Shown here: piece by piece, positions 9,765-19,455 of the stretch
How positions within the stretch are numbered: position 1 is the stretch's first letter
Layout of the letters: each line of letters begins with the position of its first letter
DNA from: Candidatus Hydrogenedentota bacterium
GTDB lineage: Bacteria > Hydrogenedentota > Hydrogenedentia > Hydrogenedentales > JAGMZX01
Assembly (NCBI GenBank): GCA_029556545.1
Contig: JAKQEQ010000171.1
Coordinates: forward strand, 37,898 to 101,897
Direction: 5' to 3'
Length of the DNA stretch: 64,000 nt
Translations under genes and position numbers: made by a program
The notes under the pieces: generated by a model
Database searches by the model: none
The model's input: the letters and a program-made list of their open reading frames with translations, nothing else
What the model was told of the DNA's origin: nothing

Positions 9765-10533
9765 CTGGCGAAAGATGACTTCACCACAGAGGCACGGAGG
9801 ACACGGAGCGTGCACGGAGAAGAGCTTTCTGTGCCTCCGCGGTTTCATTTGCGTTCTTGCTCTTTCTGCTCTCCTTATCGGTTTCTTGCCCGGCGCTTTC
9901 GCGGAAAGTCTCCATGACCGCCTGGCGCACGCGGAACAACTCCGACAGGACGGGAAATTCGACGAGGCGATGGGGGTCTATCGCGAGGTCCAGGTCGACG
10001 CGCCGGAACTCGAGTCGCTTCCGTACGCCCTGGCCTGCACCGCCTTCGGCAAGGCCGAAAGTCTGTTGTATGAGGCCCCCGATCAGGCCCTCGAAGCGTA
10101 TCGAGCGGCGGCGACGGCGTTCCAGGCCGTCTTCGAGGCGCGCGACGACGCATTGCGGCGCGAGGCGCGCCTCGGGGCCGCCAACTGCGCGGCCCGCATC
10201 GCCGAAATCGAGGCGCGCCCCGAGGAATACCTCGAAACGCCGGACAAGAATGCCGTGCCGCCCGACGAGGTCAAGAAGCGCGTGAGCGTGCTGCGCCAGG
10301 CGTCGCTCGAATACGAGCAGTTCCTGCAACAATACCCCGATTCCGAGGCCGCGCGTCGGAACCTCGAACGGCTGCGCTACTACTGGAAGCGGATGGTCCA
10401 GGAAACGCCGCAACCCGTGCTGGTGCGCATCATCGGCGCGAGCACGGAGTACCCCGCCGCGGCGGCGCTGCCGTTGCCCGAGGAGGCCAGCGTCGTACTC
10501 GTCCCAAGAAGCACGCAAGGAACCGCGCCATGA
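9757..10533 (+). CDS. TPR-like secreted protein of the Bat-type operon
   Basis: HDRLAHAEQLRQDGKFDEAMGVYREVQVDAPE helical repeats; overlaps upstream gene by 8 nt; alternative ATG at 9775. Confidence 0.6.
   Translation: MRNWRKMTSPQRHGGHGACTEKSFLCLRGFICVLALSALLIGFLPGAFAESLHDRLAHAEQLRQDGKFDEAMGVYREVQVDAPELESLPYALACTAFGKAESLLYEAPDQALEAYRAAATAFQAVFEARDDALRREARLGAANCAARIAEIEARPEEYLETPDKNAVPPDEVKKRVSVLRQASLEYEQFLQQYPDSEAARRNLERLRYYWKRMVQETPQPVLVRIIGASTEYPAAAALPLPEEASVVLVPRSTQGTAP
9779..9850. repeat. Solo palindromic copy of the CACCACAGAGGCACGGAGG leader-type repeat
   Basis: CTTCACCACAGAGGCACGGAGGACACGGAG followed by inverted-like TTTCTGTGCCTCCGCGGTTTCATTTGCG; lies in the 5' coding region of 9757-10533. 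Confidence 0.6.
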
Positions 10534-11360
10534 GCCTGCCGCTGTCCATACTGTTGCTGGCCGCCGCGCTTGCGCAGGCTACTGAAGGCCCGGTGGACGC
10601 CGCGCCCGAGGCGGCGCCCGAGCCGCCGCCGCTGATGATCAACATGGCCGCCATCCAGGCTGACGCCGAAGGGCGCGCGGAGCCGTATTTCGACGAGGAA
10701 CTCGAGCCGCTGAAGGAACTGTTGTCCGCGTTGTCCTACGATACGTTCAAGAAACTGGCGTTGACGCAGATGGAATGCACCCCGGGAGAAGAGATCCTCT
10801 TGCCGATCGACGACACATTCGCGTGCGTGGTCCGCCCCGATCCGGTCGCCGCGCCTGAAGGCGCGCCGCCCGTGCCCGGCGGCGGCGGATTGACCTTGAA
10901 TGCGATGGTGGTGGACCGGTCCGACCCCGATGCGCCGGTGATCGCCTTGGCCGCCGCCGCCGAGATGCCCCTGGGTCAGACGATTCTGTTCCGGGACATC
11001 CCCCGTGAGTCCGGCAAGTTGCTCGTGTTCCTCACGCCTTCGATGGGCCAATCGCAACAGCAGCAGCAACAGGAGCAGGACCGGAACGACGAGCAGCAAC
11101 AGAGCGAACAACAACAAGATCAGGAAGACCAGCAAGAGGATACCGAACAGCAGGAGCAAAGCCCGCCGCAACCCGACAAGGAAAACCCCGAAGAACAGCA
11201 GGCCGCGCAGGAGGAGTCCCCGGCCGAGGAGCAGGACAAAGAACCCAAGGACATGCAGAATGTGCAGGCGGTCCTCGAAGCGCTCGAAGAACTCGACAAG
11301 CGCGAACAGAAGCTGATGCGAGACGCGCCCGCGCTCGATACACTCCGGGAGTGGTGGTAG
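10530..11360 (+). CDS. Q/E-rich low-complexity protein of the Bat-type operon
   Basis: QSQQQQQQEQDRNDEQQQSEQQQDQEDQQEDTEQQEQ followed by a helical C-terminus ending LREWW. Confidence 0.55.
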   Translation: MSLPLSILLLAAALAQATEGPVDAAPEAAPEPPPLMINMAAIQADAEGRAEPYFDEELEPLKELLSALSYDTFKKLALTQMECTPGEEILLPIDDTFACVVRPDPVAAPEGAPPVPGGGGLTLNAMVVDRSDPDAPVIALAAAAEMPLGQTILFRDIPRESGKLLVFLTPSMGQSQQQQQQEQDRNDEQQQSEQQQDQEDQQEDTEQQEQSPPQPDKENPEEQQAAQEESPAEEQDKEPKDMQNVQAVLEALEELDKREQKLMRDAPALDTLREWW

Positions 11361-11363
11361 ACC

Positions 11364-13166
11364 ATGGCGCGCGGGATGTCCATAGCAATACTCGCGGCGC
11401 TGCTCATGATCGGCGCGGTCGCCCAGCCGTCGGTGCGCGTCGTTGTGGACAGCACGACCGTTGCCACCGGCGAGCCCTTCGCCGTAAGGGTCACGGCCAG
11501 CGGCGAGCGGGTGAGCCGTCCCGTCATCCCGCACGTCGAGGACCTGGTGATCAACCGGACGCCTTCCGGCACCAGTCAATCGATGCAGATTCAGTTCATC
11601 AACGGTCGTGCGGTGACGAACCAGGTGCATGAATGGGTGTATTACGCCACGGCCAAGCGCGAAGGCGCGATCACGCTACCGCCCATCAGCGTGCGCATCG
11701 ACGGGAAGGACTATTTCAGCGAGGAGATTCAACTGACCGCGCAAGAGCCCGCCCCGCCGCAGGTCGTTACACCGCCCCCGGCACCCGGCCGGCCCCAAAG
11801 GGGCGCGGCCCCGAGCACGCCGGACGGGCAGAAGGAAATCACCTGGGACGACGTGGTGCTCGTGGAATGCACGGTCGATAAGCGCCGCGCATATCAGGGA
11901 GAGCCGATTCAATTGACCCTGAGCATCTGGGAATTACAGTACTGGGGCCTCACGATACGTTACACCGGTCCCCGTAGCTTCGACATGCCCAAGTCGGAAG
12001 GTTTCTATGCGCTGCCGCCGGAGCAGCGCAGGCGCGTTGCCTCGCGCAATCGGTTTGACTATGAAGTCCAGGAATTCACGCAGCGCCTGTACCCGATGCG
12101 CGCGGGCATGCTCGACATTAGTACGTGGTCCTGGCAGGGCATGGCCACCGTCATGGCCCAGTTCGGCCCGAAGACGCACAGTTACCGCTTGACGACCCAG
12201 CCGGTTACCATTGAAGTACTGCCGCTTCCCGCGAGTCCGCCGGGCTTTACAGGCGCGGTCGGCCGTTTTCGGGTGCAAGCGCAGGTGTCCGCGAGAGACA
12301 CCGAGCAGGGCGTGCCCGTCGAACTGCTGCTGCGCGTTTCCGGGGAAGGCAACCCGGACGCCATTGGCGCGCCGCAGTTGCCCGCCCTTTCCTGGGCGCA
12401 TGTCTCCGGGCAGTTGTCGCAGGTCGAGCCGGACCCCGCCGGCGCGGCGGGCTTCACGAAGGTATTTCGCTACACACTCTCGCCCCATGAAATCGGCGAA
12501 CACGCGATTCCCCCCATCCCCTTCTGCTACTTCGATCCCGCATCCGAACGTTATCGCACCGAGGAAACACGCCCCATCGCGCTGCGCGTCGCGCCGCCGC
12601 GCGAGGGAGTCTACGCCTCGGCGGACCACCCTGCCGCCCCGCAGTATCGCGCGGACATCGAGGAGGATATCTGGTCCGTCAAGCCTGTCGCGGGCCGCTT
12701 GCGGATTCGGGGCGGCTCGGTGGCGCTGCCGACAACGGTGGTGGTGAGTCCGCCGTTGCTTTGGGGTGGGTTCTTCCTCTTTATGCGGCGTCGGCGGCGC
12801 TTGCTCACCGACCCCGAGTATGCCCGCAAGTATTACGCCCGCTCCCGGGGCCATAAGCGCCTGGCTCGGGTCGCGGCTTCGCCCGAGCCAGTCGAAGAGC
12901 TGTACCGCGCCCTGATCGAGTTCCTGGCGGACGCCTGCAACGTGAACGCGGCCGGATTGACCTCGGAGGACGTGCGTGGACTGCTCGAAGGGCGCGGCCT
13001 GCGCGACGAAGCGGCGGAGAACCTGGTGAAGATATTGCGCGCGTGCGAGCGGGACCGCTACGCTGCCGCGAAGCTGAGTCCCGCCGAGATGGACGCGCTG
13101 ACCCGCGCCGCCGTATCGTGCGTGGACCGCCTTGAAGAGGCGCTGTTGAAAGGGCGCGCATCATGA
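11364..13166 (+). CDS. batD: BatD-family protein (oxygen tolerance)
   Basis: VRVVVDSTTVATGEPFAVRVTASGERVSRPVIPHVEDLVINRTPSGTSQSMQIQFINGRAVTNQVHEWVYYATAKREGAITLPPISV. Confidence 0.88.
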   Translation: MARGMSIAILAALLMIGAVAQPSVRVVVDSTTVATGEPFAVRVTASGERVSRPVIPHVEDLVINRTPSGTSQSMQIQFINGRAVTNQVHEWVYYATAKREGAITLPPISVRIDGKDYFSEEIQLTAQEPAPPQVVTPPPAPGRPQRGAAPSTPDGQKEITWDDVVLVECTVDKRRAYQGEPIQLTLSIWELQYWGLTIRYTGPRSFDMPKSEGFYALPPEQRRRVASRNRFDYEVQEFTQRLYPMRAGMLDISTWSWQGMATVMAQFGPKTHSYRLTTQPVTIEVLPLPASPPGFTGAVGRFRVQAQVSARDTEQGVPVELLLRVSGEGNPDAIGAPQLPALSWAHVSGQLSQVEPDPAGAAGFTKVFRYTLSPHEIGEHAIPPIPFCYFDPASERYRTEETRPIALRVAPPREGVYASADHPAAPQYRADIEEDIWSVKPVAGRLRIRGGSVALPTTVVVSPPLLWGGFFLFMRRRRRLLTDPEYARKYYARSRGHKRLARVAASPEPVEELYRALIEFLADACNVNAAGLTSEDVRGLLEGRGLRDEAAENLVKILRACERDRYAAAKLSPAEMDALTRAAVSCVDRLEEALLKGRAS

Positions 13167-13981
13167 ACGCCGCATGGATGCTGCTCTTGCTCTTGGGCGT
13201 GGATTCGTTCGCGCGGACCTTCGAGCAGGCAAACGATGCCTATGCGCGGCAGGCCTATGCGGAGGCGGCCCAGGGCTATGAAAGTCTGATCGCGGAATCC
13301 ATCGAAGATTCGGTGGTCTTCTTCAATTTGGGCAACGCCTACTACAAGCTTGATCGGCTTGGTTGCGCCATCGCCAACTACGAGCGCGCCTTGCGTCTTG
13401 ATCCGGGTATGACGGATGCGCGGGAGAACCTTACCCGCACGCTTCTCAAGACGCGGCGGAAGCTCAACGCGCCCGCGCCCGCGCCTTGGGCGCGGAATCT
13501 CTTCTTCTGGCATTATGATATCTCCCATGACGCGACGCGCGTGCTTGCCGCGGCCTGCTGGACGCTGTTCTGGGCGTTGCTCGCGGTGCGGCTCTGGCGC
13601 AAGCTGCCGTATCTGCACGGGGCCATCATAGCCGCCGGCGTGCTCGCGCTCGCCTTCGGCGGGTCAGCGTGGGTCAAGGCGCACCCGGCCCAACGGGCCG
13701 TCATCGCCGTCGAGCACGTCGCGCTGCGGTATGGCCCCGGCGAGCAGGAAGAAGTCGTGCTGTATACGCCTGAGGACGGCGGACGCAAGGCCCCCGCCGA
13801 TCTATTCGACGGCGATCGCGTGCGTGTCGAAGCGCGGCGCGACGGATGGGTCCGGGTCGCGACATCGGACGGTGCCCGCGGCTGGGCGCCCGAGAACGCG
13901 CTCGTGTTCGTGACGCCGCCTTACAACCGCCCGCCCGAGGACGCCGGCGCGATCGCGAATACGGAGGAGGCTTCCACGTGA
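13163..13981 (+). CDS. BatE-like TPR protein with TMs and SH3-like C-terminus
   Basis: VVFFNLGNAYYKLDRLGCAIANYERALRLDPGMTDARENL; C-terminal RDGWVRVATSDGARGWAPENALVFV. Confidence 0.85.
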   Translation: MNAAWMLLLLLGVDSFARTFEQANDAYARQAYAEAAQGYESLIAESIEDSVVFFNLGNAYYKLDRLGCAIANYERALRLDPGMTDARENLTRTLLKTRRKLNAPAPAPWARNLFFWHYDISHDATRVLAAACWTLFWALLAVRLWRKLPYLHGAIIAAGVLALAFGGSAWVKAHPAQRAVIAVEHVALRYGPGEQEEVVLYTPEDGGRKAPADLFDGDRVRVEARRDGWVRVATSDGARGWAPENALVFVTPPYNRPPEDAGAIANTEEAST

Positions 13982-16680
13982 AAGCCCTCTACGGAGAACT
14001 GGTGGCAATGGCGCAGCGGGGCGACCCCGCCCTGGCGCGCGTCTCGCGCGAAGCATGTATCGATGCGGCGCGGGAGTTCGTTCGCGCGCGCCACGTCGAA
14101 ATCCGGGAGCGGCACCGCAGCGGCGAATCGGGCGGCAACGTGGTGCGCCTGCTGGCCGACGCCGCCGATACGCTGGTCCGCGGTGCGACGGTCATCGCCC
14201 TCCACTTCACGAAGGCGGACCGCTCGCTGCTGTCCCGCATTGCCATATGCGGCCTTGGCGGATACGGCCGCGGCCAACTCTGCCCCCATTCCGACCTCGA
14301 CGTCGGCCTTATCTACGATGGCCGCCTGAGCCAGGAACTTAAGGATCTGAGCCGATTCCTGATGACCTTCTTGTGGGACGTCGGATTCCATGTCGGGAGC
14401 ACGGTGCACAGTATTGCCGAGGCCGTCGCCCTCGCCAAACAGGACCCCGAAGTCTTCACCACTTACAGCCAGGCGCGCCTGATCACCGGCGACAGCGCGG
14501 TTTTCGCTCGCTTACGCCTGCGGATGTCGGAAATCCGCGCGCGGCACCTGGACCAGACACTTGCGTATATCCGGCGGCGGGAAGACCCGGCGAACCTCGC
14601 ACCGGAACACCGGGACCTGTACAACCCCGAGCCTAACGTCAAGGAAAACGTGGGCGGCCTGCGCGACTACCACGCCGCCATGTGGATGGTACAACTCAGC
14701 CGCGACGCCGCCTCGCTCGATGATCTGTCCGGCCTCGGCCTGGTTGCGCCCGAGGAACAGCTTGACGTGCTTGACGGCCTTGACTTCGTGCTCCGGGTGC
14801 GCAACGAACTGCATTTCAGCGCGGGAAAGGCACAGGACCAACTGACGTTCGATCTGCAGCGGGAACTGGCTGAGCGCTTTGGATACGGCGTCGGCGGACA
14901 GCACGCCATAGACCGGTTCATGCAGGATTACTACGCGGCCGCGCGCAGCCTGCGCGGGTTCCTCCAGACCGCCGGGCGTATCACGCGCAGCGTGGCGGAA
15001 ATGGAGTTTCTCAGGGCGCCCGGCGTGGATTCTTCCGACATCGTCGTGCGCGAAGGCCTGCTATACGCCGGTCTGAGCGACCCCCGCTGGTTCGCCGAGC
15101 ATCCGCCGCGGCTGATGCGCGTGTTCTGGGAGTCCGCCCGTCGTGACGTCCCGCTCAGTCCCCACACCGAACGGCTTATCGCCAGGAATCTCAACCTCGT
15201 GGGCGAGGGCTTTCGGTCCAACGACCTCGTGTGCCGCTTTTTCGTGGCCATCTGCAACCGACCCCTGCGCGCCGGGCGCGTGCTGCGCCAGATGGCCCAG
15301 TGCGGCCTGCTCGGCGCGTATTGGCCCGAGTTTGCCGCCATACACGACGTGGTCCGCTACGAGGACTTCCATCACTACCCCGTGGGGGAGCATACCCTGC
15401 GCGCTGTCGAGGCGCTCGCCCACGTGCCGAACATGGACAGCACCGTCGCGCGCATCCTCGAACGGGTGCTCCACCATGTCCGCAACTCGCACGTGCTCGT
15501 CCTCGCCATTCTCATGCATGATCTTGGAAAGGCTTCGGGCGAAGAGCACGTGGCCGAAGGCGCGCGGCTCGCGCGTCACGTCTGCGAGCGCATGGGCCTC
15601 CGTGACGAGACGACGGAACCGATCACCTGGCTCGTAGCGCATCACCTCGAAATGGTCAATATCGGTTTCTACCGCGATACCGACGACGTGGATATCATCC
15701 AGTCCTTCGCGCGGACCATGAAGTCCGACGAGCGGCTCTGCAATCTCCTCCTGCTCTCCTACGCGGACCTCTGCGCCGTCGGACCCGCGGTCTGGACGGA
15801 ATGGAAGGGCGCGTTGCTGCTCAAGCTGTTTCTCAAGACCGAGCGGGTGCTGCTGGGCCGGGCGGAGGTCATCGAGGAGGAATTCTGGACCCTACCCAAA
15901 GCCGAAGCCGTGCGCAACGAGACGCCGCCCGCCTTACGCGAACAGGTCGAGGAACACCTGCGCGCGCTGGGCGAACGCTACTTCATCGGCTTTTCGCCTC
16001 GCCACATCGCCGACCACATGGTCTGCCTTGACGAAGCGCGCTGGAGCGGGCTTGCCGTCCACTTCACCACGTGCGAAGAGACCGGCATGACCGAAGTCGT
16101 TGTCTGCACGCGCGATTGTCACGGGCTCTTCTCGCGGATTACGGGCAGCTTTACCTCGCAACTGGCGGACGTGTGGGCCGCCGCGTTGTTCACCCGGCCC
16201 GACGGCTACGTCGTCGACTGTTTCACCGTCTTCGACGCCTCGCGGCGGCAGCCGCTCACCCCCGCGCAATGCGAGGGCGTGCGAAAGGTGCTTCATGCCG
16301 TGCTCGCGAACGGCGACAGCGTCGAGAAATACGTCGAAGCCTCGCGCCGCCGGCTCTTCGCGCTGCTTCAGTCGCGCGCGCCGCTGCGCACCACCGTCGA
16401 CTTCGACAACCGCGCATCGCGCACGGATACTGTGATCGACATCGAGACCGGCGACCGCACCGGACTCTTGTACGATATTACCCGTGCCTTGGCCGAAGCG
16501 GGCGCGGACATTCAATCTGCTCGCATCGTCACGGACGCACGCCGCGTCCGGGACGCGTTCTACGTTCGTTTGGACAACAGGAAGCTGGAGGACCCCGCCG
16601 CGCAGGCGATGCTGCGGGAAGCGTTGATCGCGGCTATCGAGCGGCGGGCCCCGGCTGAAAGCAAAGGAGCTACGTCATGA
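13978..16680 (+). CDS. glnD: [Protein-PII] uridylyltransferase / uridylyl-removing enzyme
   Basis: GTG start overlapping previous stop (GTGA); GLGGYGRGQLCPHSDLDVGLIYDG nucleotidyltransferase motif, HD domain (ILMHDLGKA), two C-terminal ACT domains. Confidence 0.93.
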   Translation: MKALYGELVAMAQRGDPALARVSREACIDAAREFVRARHVEIRERHRSGESGGNVVRLLADAADTLVRGATVIALHFTKADRSLLSRIAICGLGGYGRGQLCPHSDLDVGLIYDGRLSQELKDLSRFLMTFLWDVGFHVGSTVHSIAEAVALAKQDPEVFTTYSQARLITGDSAVFARLRLRMSEIRARHLDQTLAYIRRREDPANLAPEHRDLYNPEPNVKENVGGLRDYHAAMWMVQLSRDAASLDDLSGLGLVAPEEQLDVLDGLDFVLRVRNELHFSAGKAQDQLTFDLQRELAERFGYGVGGQHAIDRFMQDYYAAARSLRGFLQTAGRITRSVAEMEFLRAPGVDSSDIVVREGLLYAGLSDPRWFAEHPPRLMRVFWESARRDVPLSPHTERLIARNLNLVGEGFRSNDLVCRFFVAICNRPLRAGRVLRQMAQCGLLGAYWPEFAAIHDVVRYEDFHHYPVGEHTLRAVEALAHVPNMDSTVARILERVLHHVRNSHVLVLAILMHDLGKASGEEHVAEGARLARHVCERMGLRDETTEPITWLVAHHLEMVNIGFYRDTDDVDIIQSFARTMKSDERLCNLLLLSYADLCAVGPAVWTEWKGALLLKLFLKTERVLLGRAEVIEEEFWTLPKAEAVRNETPPALREQVEEHLRALGERYFIGFSPRHIADHMVCLDEARWSGLAVHFTTCEETGMTEVVVCTRDCHGLFSRITGSFTSQLADVWAAALFTRPDGYVVDCFTVFDASRRQPLTPAQCEGVRKVLHAVLANGDSVEKYVEASRRRLFALLQSRAPLRTTVDFDNRASRTDTVIDIETGDRTGLLYDITRALAEAGADIQSARIVTDARRVRDAFYVRLDNRKLEDPAAQAMLREALIAAIERRAPAESKGATS

Positions 16681-18107
16681 GAAACCTACGGAGAATCTCA
16701 CTAATCACCGGACTGATCGCGTTCGGCCTCGCCGGCGCGGCGGCGGCGCGGAGCGAGATGCTCAGGGAACTTGAGAATTCGTTCATTCAACTGCACGAGG
16801 AACTGCGCCCCTGTGTCGTGAACATCGACACCCAAGGGTCCCTGGGCCAACTTCCCGGGCCGCAGGGCGTGCCGGAGGGATTGGAGGACCTCTTTCGGTT
16901 CTTCGGCCCGCTTGACGAGCGGATGAACCCGAGACAGCGTGTGCCCCGCACACGCGGGACCGGCTCGGGGTTTATCTACGACAAGGACGGCCACATCGTC
17001 ACGAACAACCACGTCGTCGAAGGGGCCGACAAGATCACCGTCCGCCTCTGGGACGGCAAGGAATACGACGCCGAGGTGGTGGGGCTCGATCCCGACACCG
17101 ATCTGGCGGTTATCAAGATCGATGCGGAAGGGGACTTGCCTGTGGCGCGCCTGGGATCATCAAGCGACTTGCGCGTGGGCCAGTTCGCCATCGCCGTAGG
17201 CAGTCCCCGCGGCTTCGAGGGCTCGTTTTCGTTCGGCCACATCAGCGCCCTTGGCCGGGAGAACCTCGCCGGCCTGGCGGCGCAGGGGCTTCGCTTCCAG
17301 AACCTGATCCAGACCGATGCGGCAATCAATCTTGGCAACAGCGGCGGCCCGCTCGTCAACATCGATGGCGACGTCATCGGCATCAACATCGCCATTGTCT
17401 GGGGCGCGAACAACCTCGGGTTCGCCATTCCGATCGACACGGCCAAGAGCATCGTGCCGCAGTTGATCTCAGGGGGCAAGGTGACACGCGGCTATCTCGG
17501 CGTCCAGATTATGGACGCACGGGAATTCGCTGACAGCCTCGGCCTGCCCGACGCGCAGGGCGCCTTCGTCAAGCAGGTTCAGCCCGGCACGCCCGCGGAA
17601 CGGGCCGGCCTCCAGACCTACGACGTGATCCTCAAGGTCAACAGCGAGGCCATCGAGGACGCCAACGATCTAGTGAAGACGATCTCGGCGCTTGCGCCGG
17701 GCGAGTCGGTCTCGCTCGAGGTGTGGCGCGATGAGAAGATCGTGCGAGTCGACGTGGACCTGGACGAGTGGAGTCCGCAGGAAGCCACGCCCGCGCGCGG
17801 ACGCGAAACCCTTGGTATCCGGGTGCGCCCCCTCACGCCCGAGTTGGCGAAGCGCCTTGGGCTTGGCGACGACCAGAGCGGCGTGCTGGTGGCGGAGGTC
17901 GTCCCGGGCAGCGCCGCCGAGGAAGCGGGCCTCATGGAAGGCGACCTGATCATCGAGGTCGCGCGCGAGGCGATAAGCGATACGCGGGACTTCCATAAGA
18001 AACTCGAAGAGGCTGCGATACCTGGGAAATCAGTGATGATCCGCTACATCCGCGCCGGACGAGAGCCGGATATCACCGTAATCAAGGTTCCCAAGACCTC
18101 GAAATGA
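16677..18107 (+). CDS. Periplasmic serine protease Do (HtrA/DegP-like), two PDZ domains
   Basis: GTGSGFIYDKDGHIVTNNHVVEGA, INLGNSGGPLVNIDGDVIGIN, PDZ repeats; ATGA overlap with glnD. Confidence 0.96.
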   Translation: MRNLRRISLITGLIAFGLAGAAAARSEMLRELENSFIQLHEELRPCVVNIDTQGSLGQLPGPQGVPEGLEDLFRFFGPLDERMNPRQRVPRTRGTGSGFIYDKDGHIVTNNHVVEGADKITVRLWDGKEYDAEVVGLDPDTDLAVIKIDAEGDLPVARLGSSSDLRVGQFAIAVGSPRGFEGSFSFGHISALGRENLAGLAAQGLRFQNLIQTDAAINLGNSGGPLVNIDGDVIGINIAIVWGANNLGFAIPIDTAKSIVPQLISGGKVTRGYLGVQIMDAREFADSLGLPDAQGAFVKQVQPGTPAERAGLQTYDVILKVNSEAIEDANDLVKTISALAPGESVSLEVWRDEKIVRVDVDLDEWSPQEATPARGRETLGIRVRPLTPELAKRLGLGDDQSGVLVAEVVPGSAAEEAGLMEGDLIIEVAREAISDTRDFHKKLEEAAIPGKSVMIRYIRAGREPDITVIKVPKTSK

Positions 18108-18194
18108 CCCATGTGATGGCGGGGTGCGCCCGAACTTGCCGGTTCGGGCCGCCCCGCCGCACGGATGCAAGGCGCGCCGCGCGTAGAGAGCGCT

Positions 18195-18647
18195 ATGGCC
18201 ACCAAGTTCATTCGCAAACGTCGCGTCGACGAAGCGCCCGATTCGCGCGCCAGACTATTCGCGCGCGACAGTGCCTCGCGCGTCGTGACCCGGGGCCGGT
18301 TCTCGTTCTTTTCGATTGGCCTCCTTGCCGTGGTCATTTTCGCGCTTGCCCAGATGCGAGAGGCGCCCTCGTTTCGATTCTTGGGGCAACCGGTTGTGCG
18401 CGGCGACGGCATCATCGTCGACAAGACAACGACAGAGACGGGGGGTGTTGTTCGTTTCCATTTGCATATCGAGGCGGGGACGGGAGAAGGCGGACGGCTG
18501 CCCGGCGTGGCCGCGGTGGACGGCGACCAGTGGGAGCGCTTGGCGGTCGGCGATCGCGTTACTTTGCTTTATCAGGTAAACCGGCAGGGGACCGCCGTGC
18601 GTATCCGGCAGGTGGGGCAGGTTGCACTGCCTGTCCCGATGCAGTAG
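18195..18647 (+). CDS. Hypothetical single-TM protein
   Basis: ORF with good start context; one TM (FSFFSIGLLAVVIFALAQM). Confidence 0.5.
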   Translation: MATKFIRKRRVDEAPDSRARLFARDSASRVVTRGRFSFFSIGLLAVVIFALAQMREAPSFRFLGQPVVRGDGIIVDKTTTETGGVVRFHLHIEAGTGEGGRLPGVAAVDGDQWERLAVGDRVTLLYQVNRQGTAVRIRQVGQVALPVPMQ

Positions 18648-18677
18648 GCTGAGTTTGGAGGCTGGAATCGCGGGCTT

Positions 18678-19169
18678 ATGTCGCTCAGCGGCGAAGAGAT
18701 GCAAGACCTGTACGAGCGCACGGTCATCGTGCGCCGCCCTACCTATGGGATTGTCAGCGGCTATCATGAACTGCCGTACATCTGCCTGGGCGCATCGTCC
18801 GAGGCGGGATTCGCGACCCTGCGCGTCCGAGGTCGCATCCACGTTTCGCCCCGGTTTGTGATCCGGCCCGCGCAGTATCTCCCGCAGTACCAGGAAATCT
18901 TCGGCGAGGAAAACGTCGATGTCGAGTTACAGGGACGCATGTTCGGGTTCCTCGGGTTCCGGCGGCGTCCCGTCGAGTGCAAGTCGGAATTCCTCGAAGT
19001 CCAGCGCATGCGCGAGCCCGTCGAGCACGTGTTGTCCTCGAGTCTCGATGAGTTGGAGCGACACGAAGACATCCGGACCGGCGTCATCATCGCGCCGGAC
19101 ACCCGGTACTATCCGGTTTCGGTGGAGCGGTTCATATCGAGTATTGTCGAGGACGAATTCAGCGTCTAG
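18678..19169 (+). CDS. Conserved-looking hypothetical protein
   Basis: Intact 163-aa ORF in codon-biased frame, no family recognised. Confidence 0.55.
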   Translation: MSLSGEEMQDLYERTVIVRRPTYGIVSGYHELPYICLGASSEAGFATLRVRGRIHVSPRFVIRPAQYLPQYQEIFGEENVDVELQGRMFGFLGFRRRPVECKSEFLEVQRMREPVEHVLSSSLDELERHEDIRTGVIIAPDTRYYPVSVERFISSIVEDEFSV

Positions 19170-19182
19170 GAGCGAAGAGGTC

Positions 19183-19455
19183 ATGAAAAGCGCCTATGAA
19201 GTGGCCATGGAACGCCTGCAGCGCGAAGGCGGCCCCGTACGTTCGCTCACCGATGAGCAACGGGCCGAGATTAACGCCATCGAGAAGCGTTATGAAGCGA
19301 AAATCGCCGAATTGCGCCTTACCTACGACCAGAAATTCGGCGAGGCGCAATCGGCGGAGCAATTGAACGCGCTTCAGGCCGAAATGGCCGCCGCCCTCGC
19401 CGCGCTCGAAGAGAAGCGCGACAAGGAAAAGGACGCCATCTGGGAACGGGCGTGA
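19183..19455 (+). CDS. Small coiled-coil hypothetical protein
   Basis: MKSAYEVAMERLQREGGPVRSLTDEQRAEINAIEKRYEAKIAELR; ATG 13 nt after previous stop; 4-nt overlap with next gene. Confidence 0.65.
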   Translation: MKSAYEVAMERLQREGGPVRSLTDEQRAEINAIEKRYEAKIAELRLTYDQKFGEAQSAEQLNALQAEMAAALAALEEKRDKEKDAIWERA

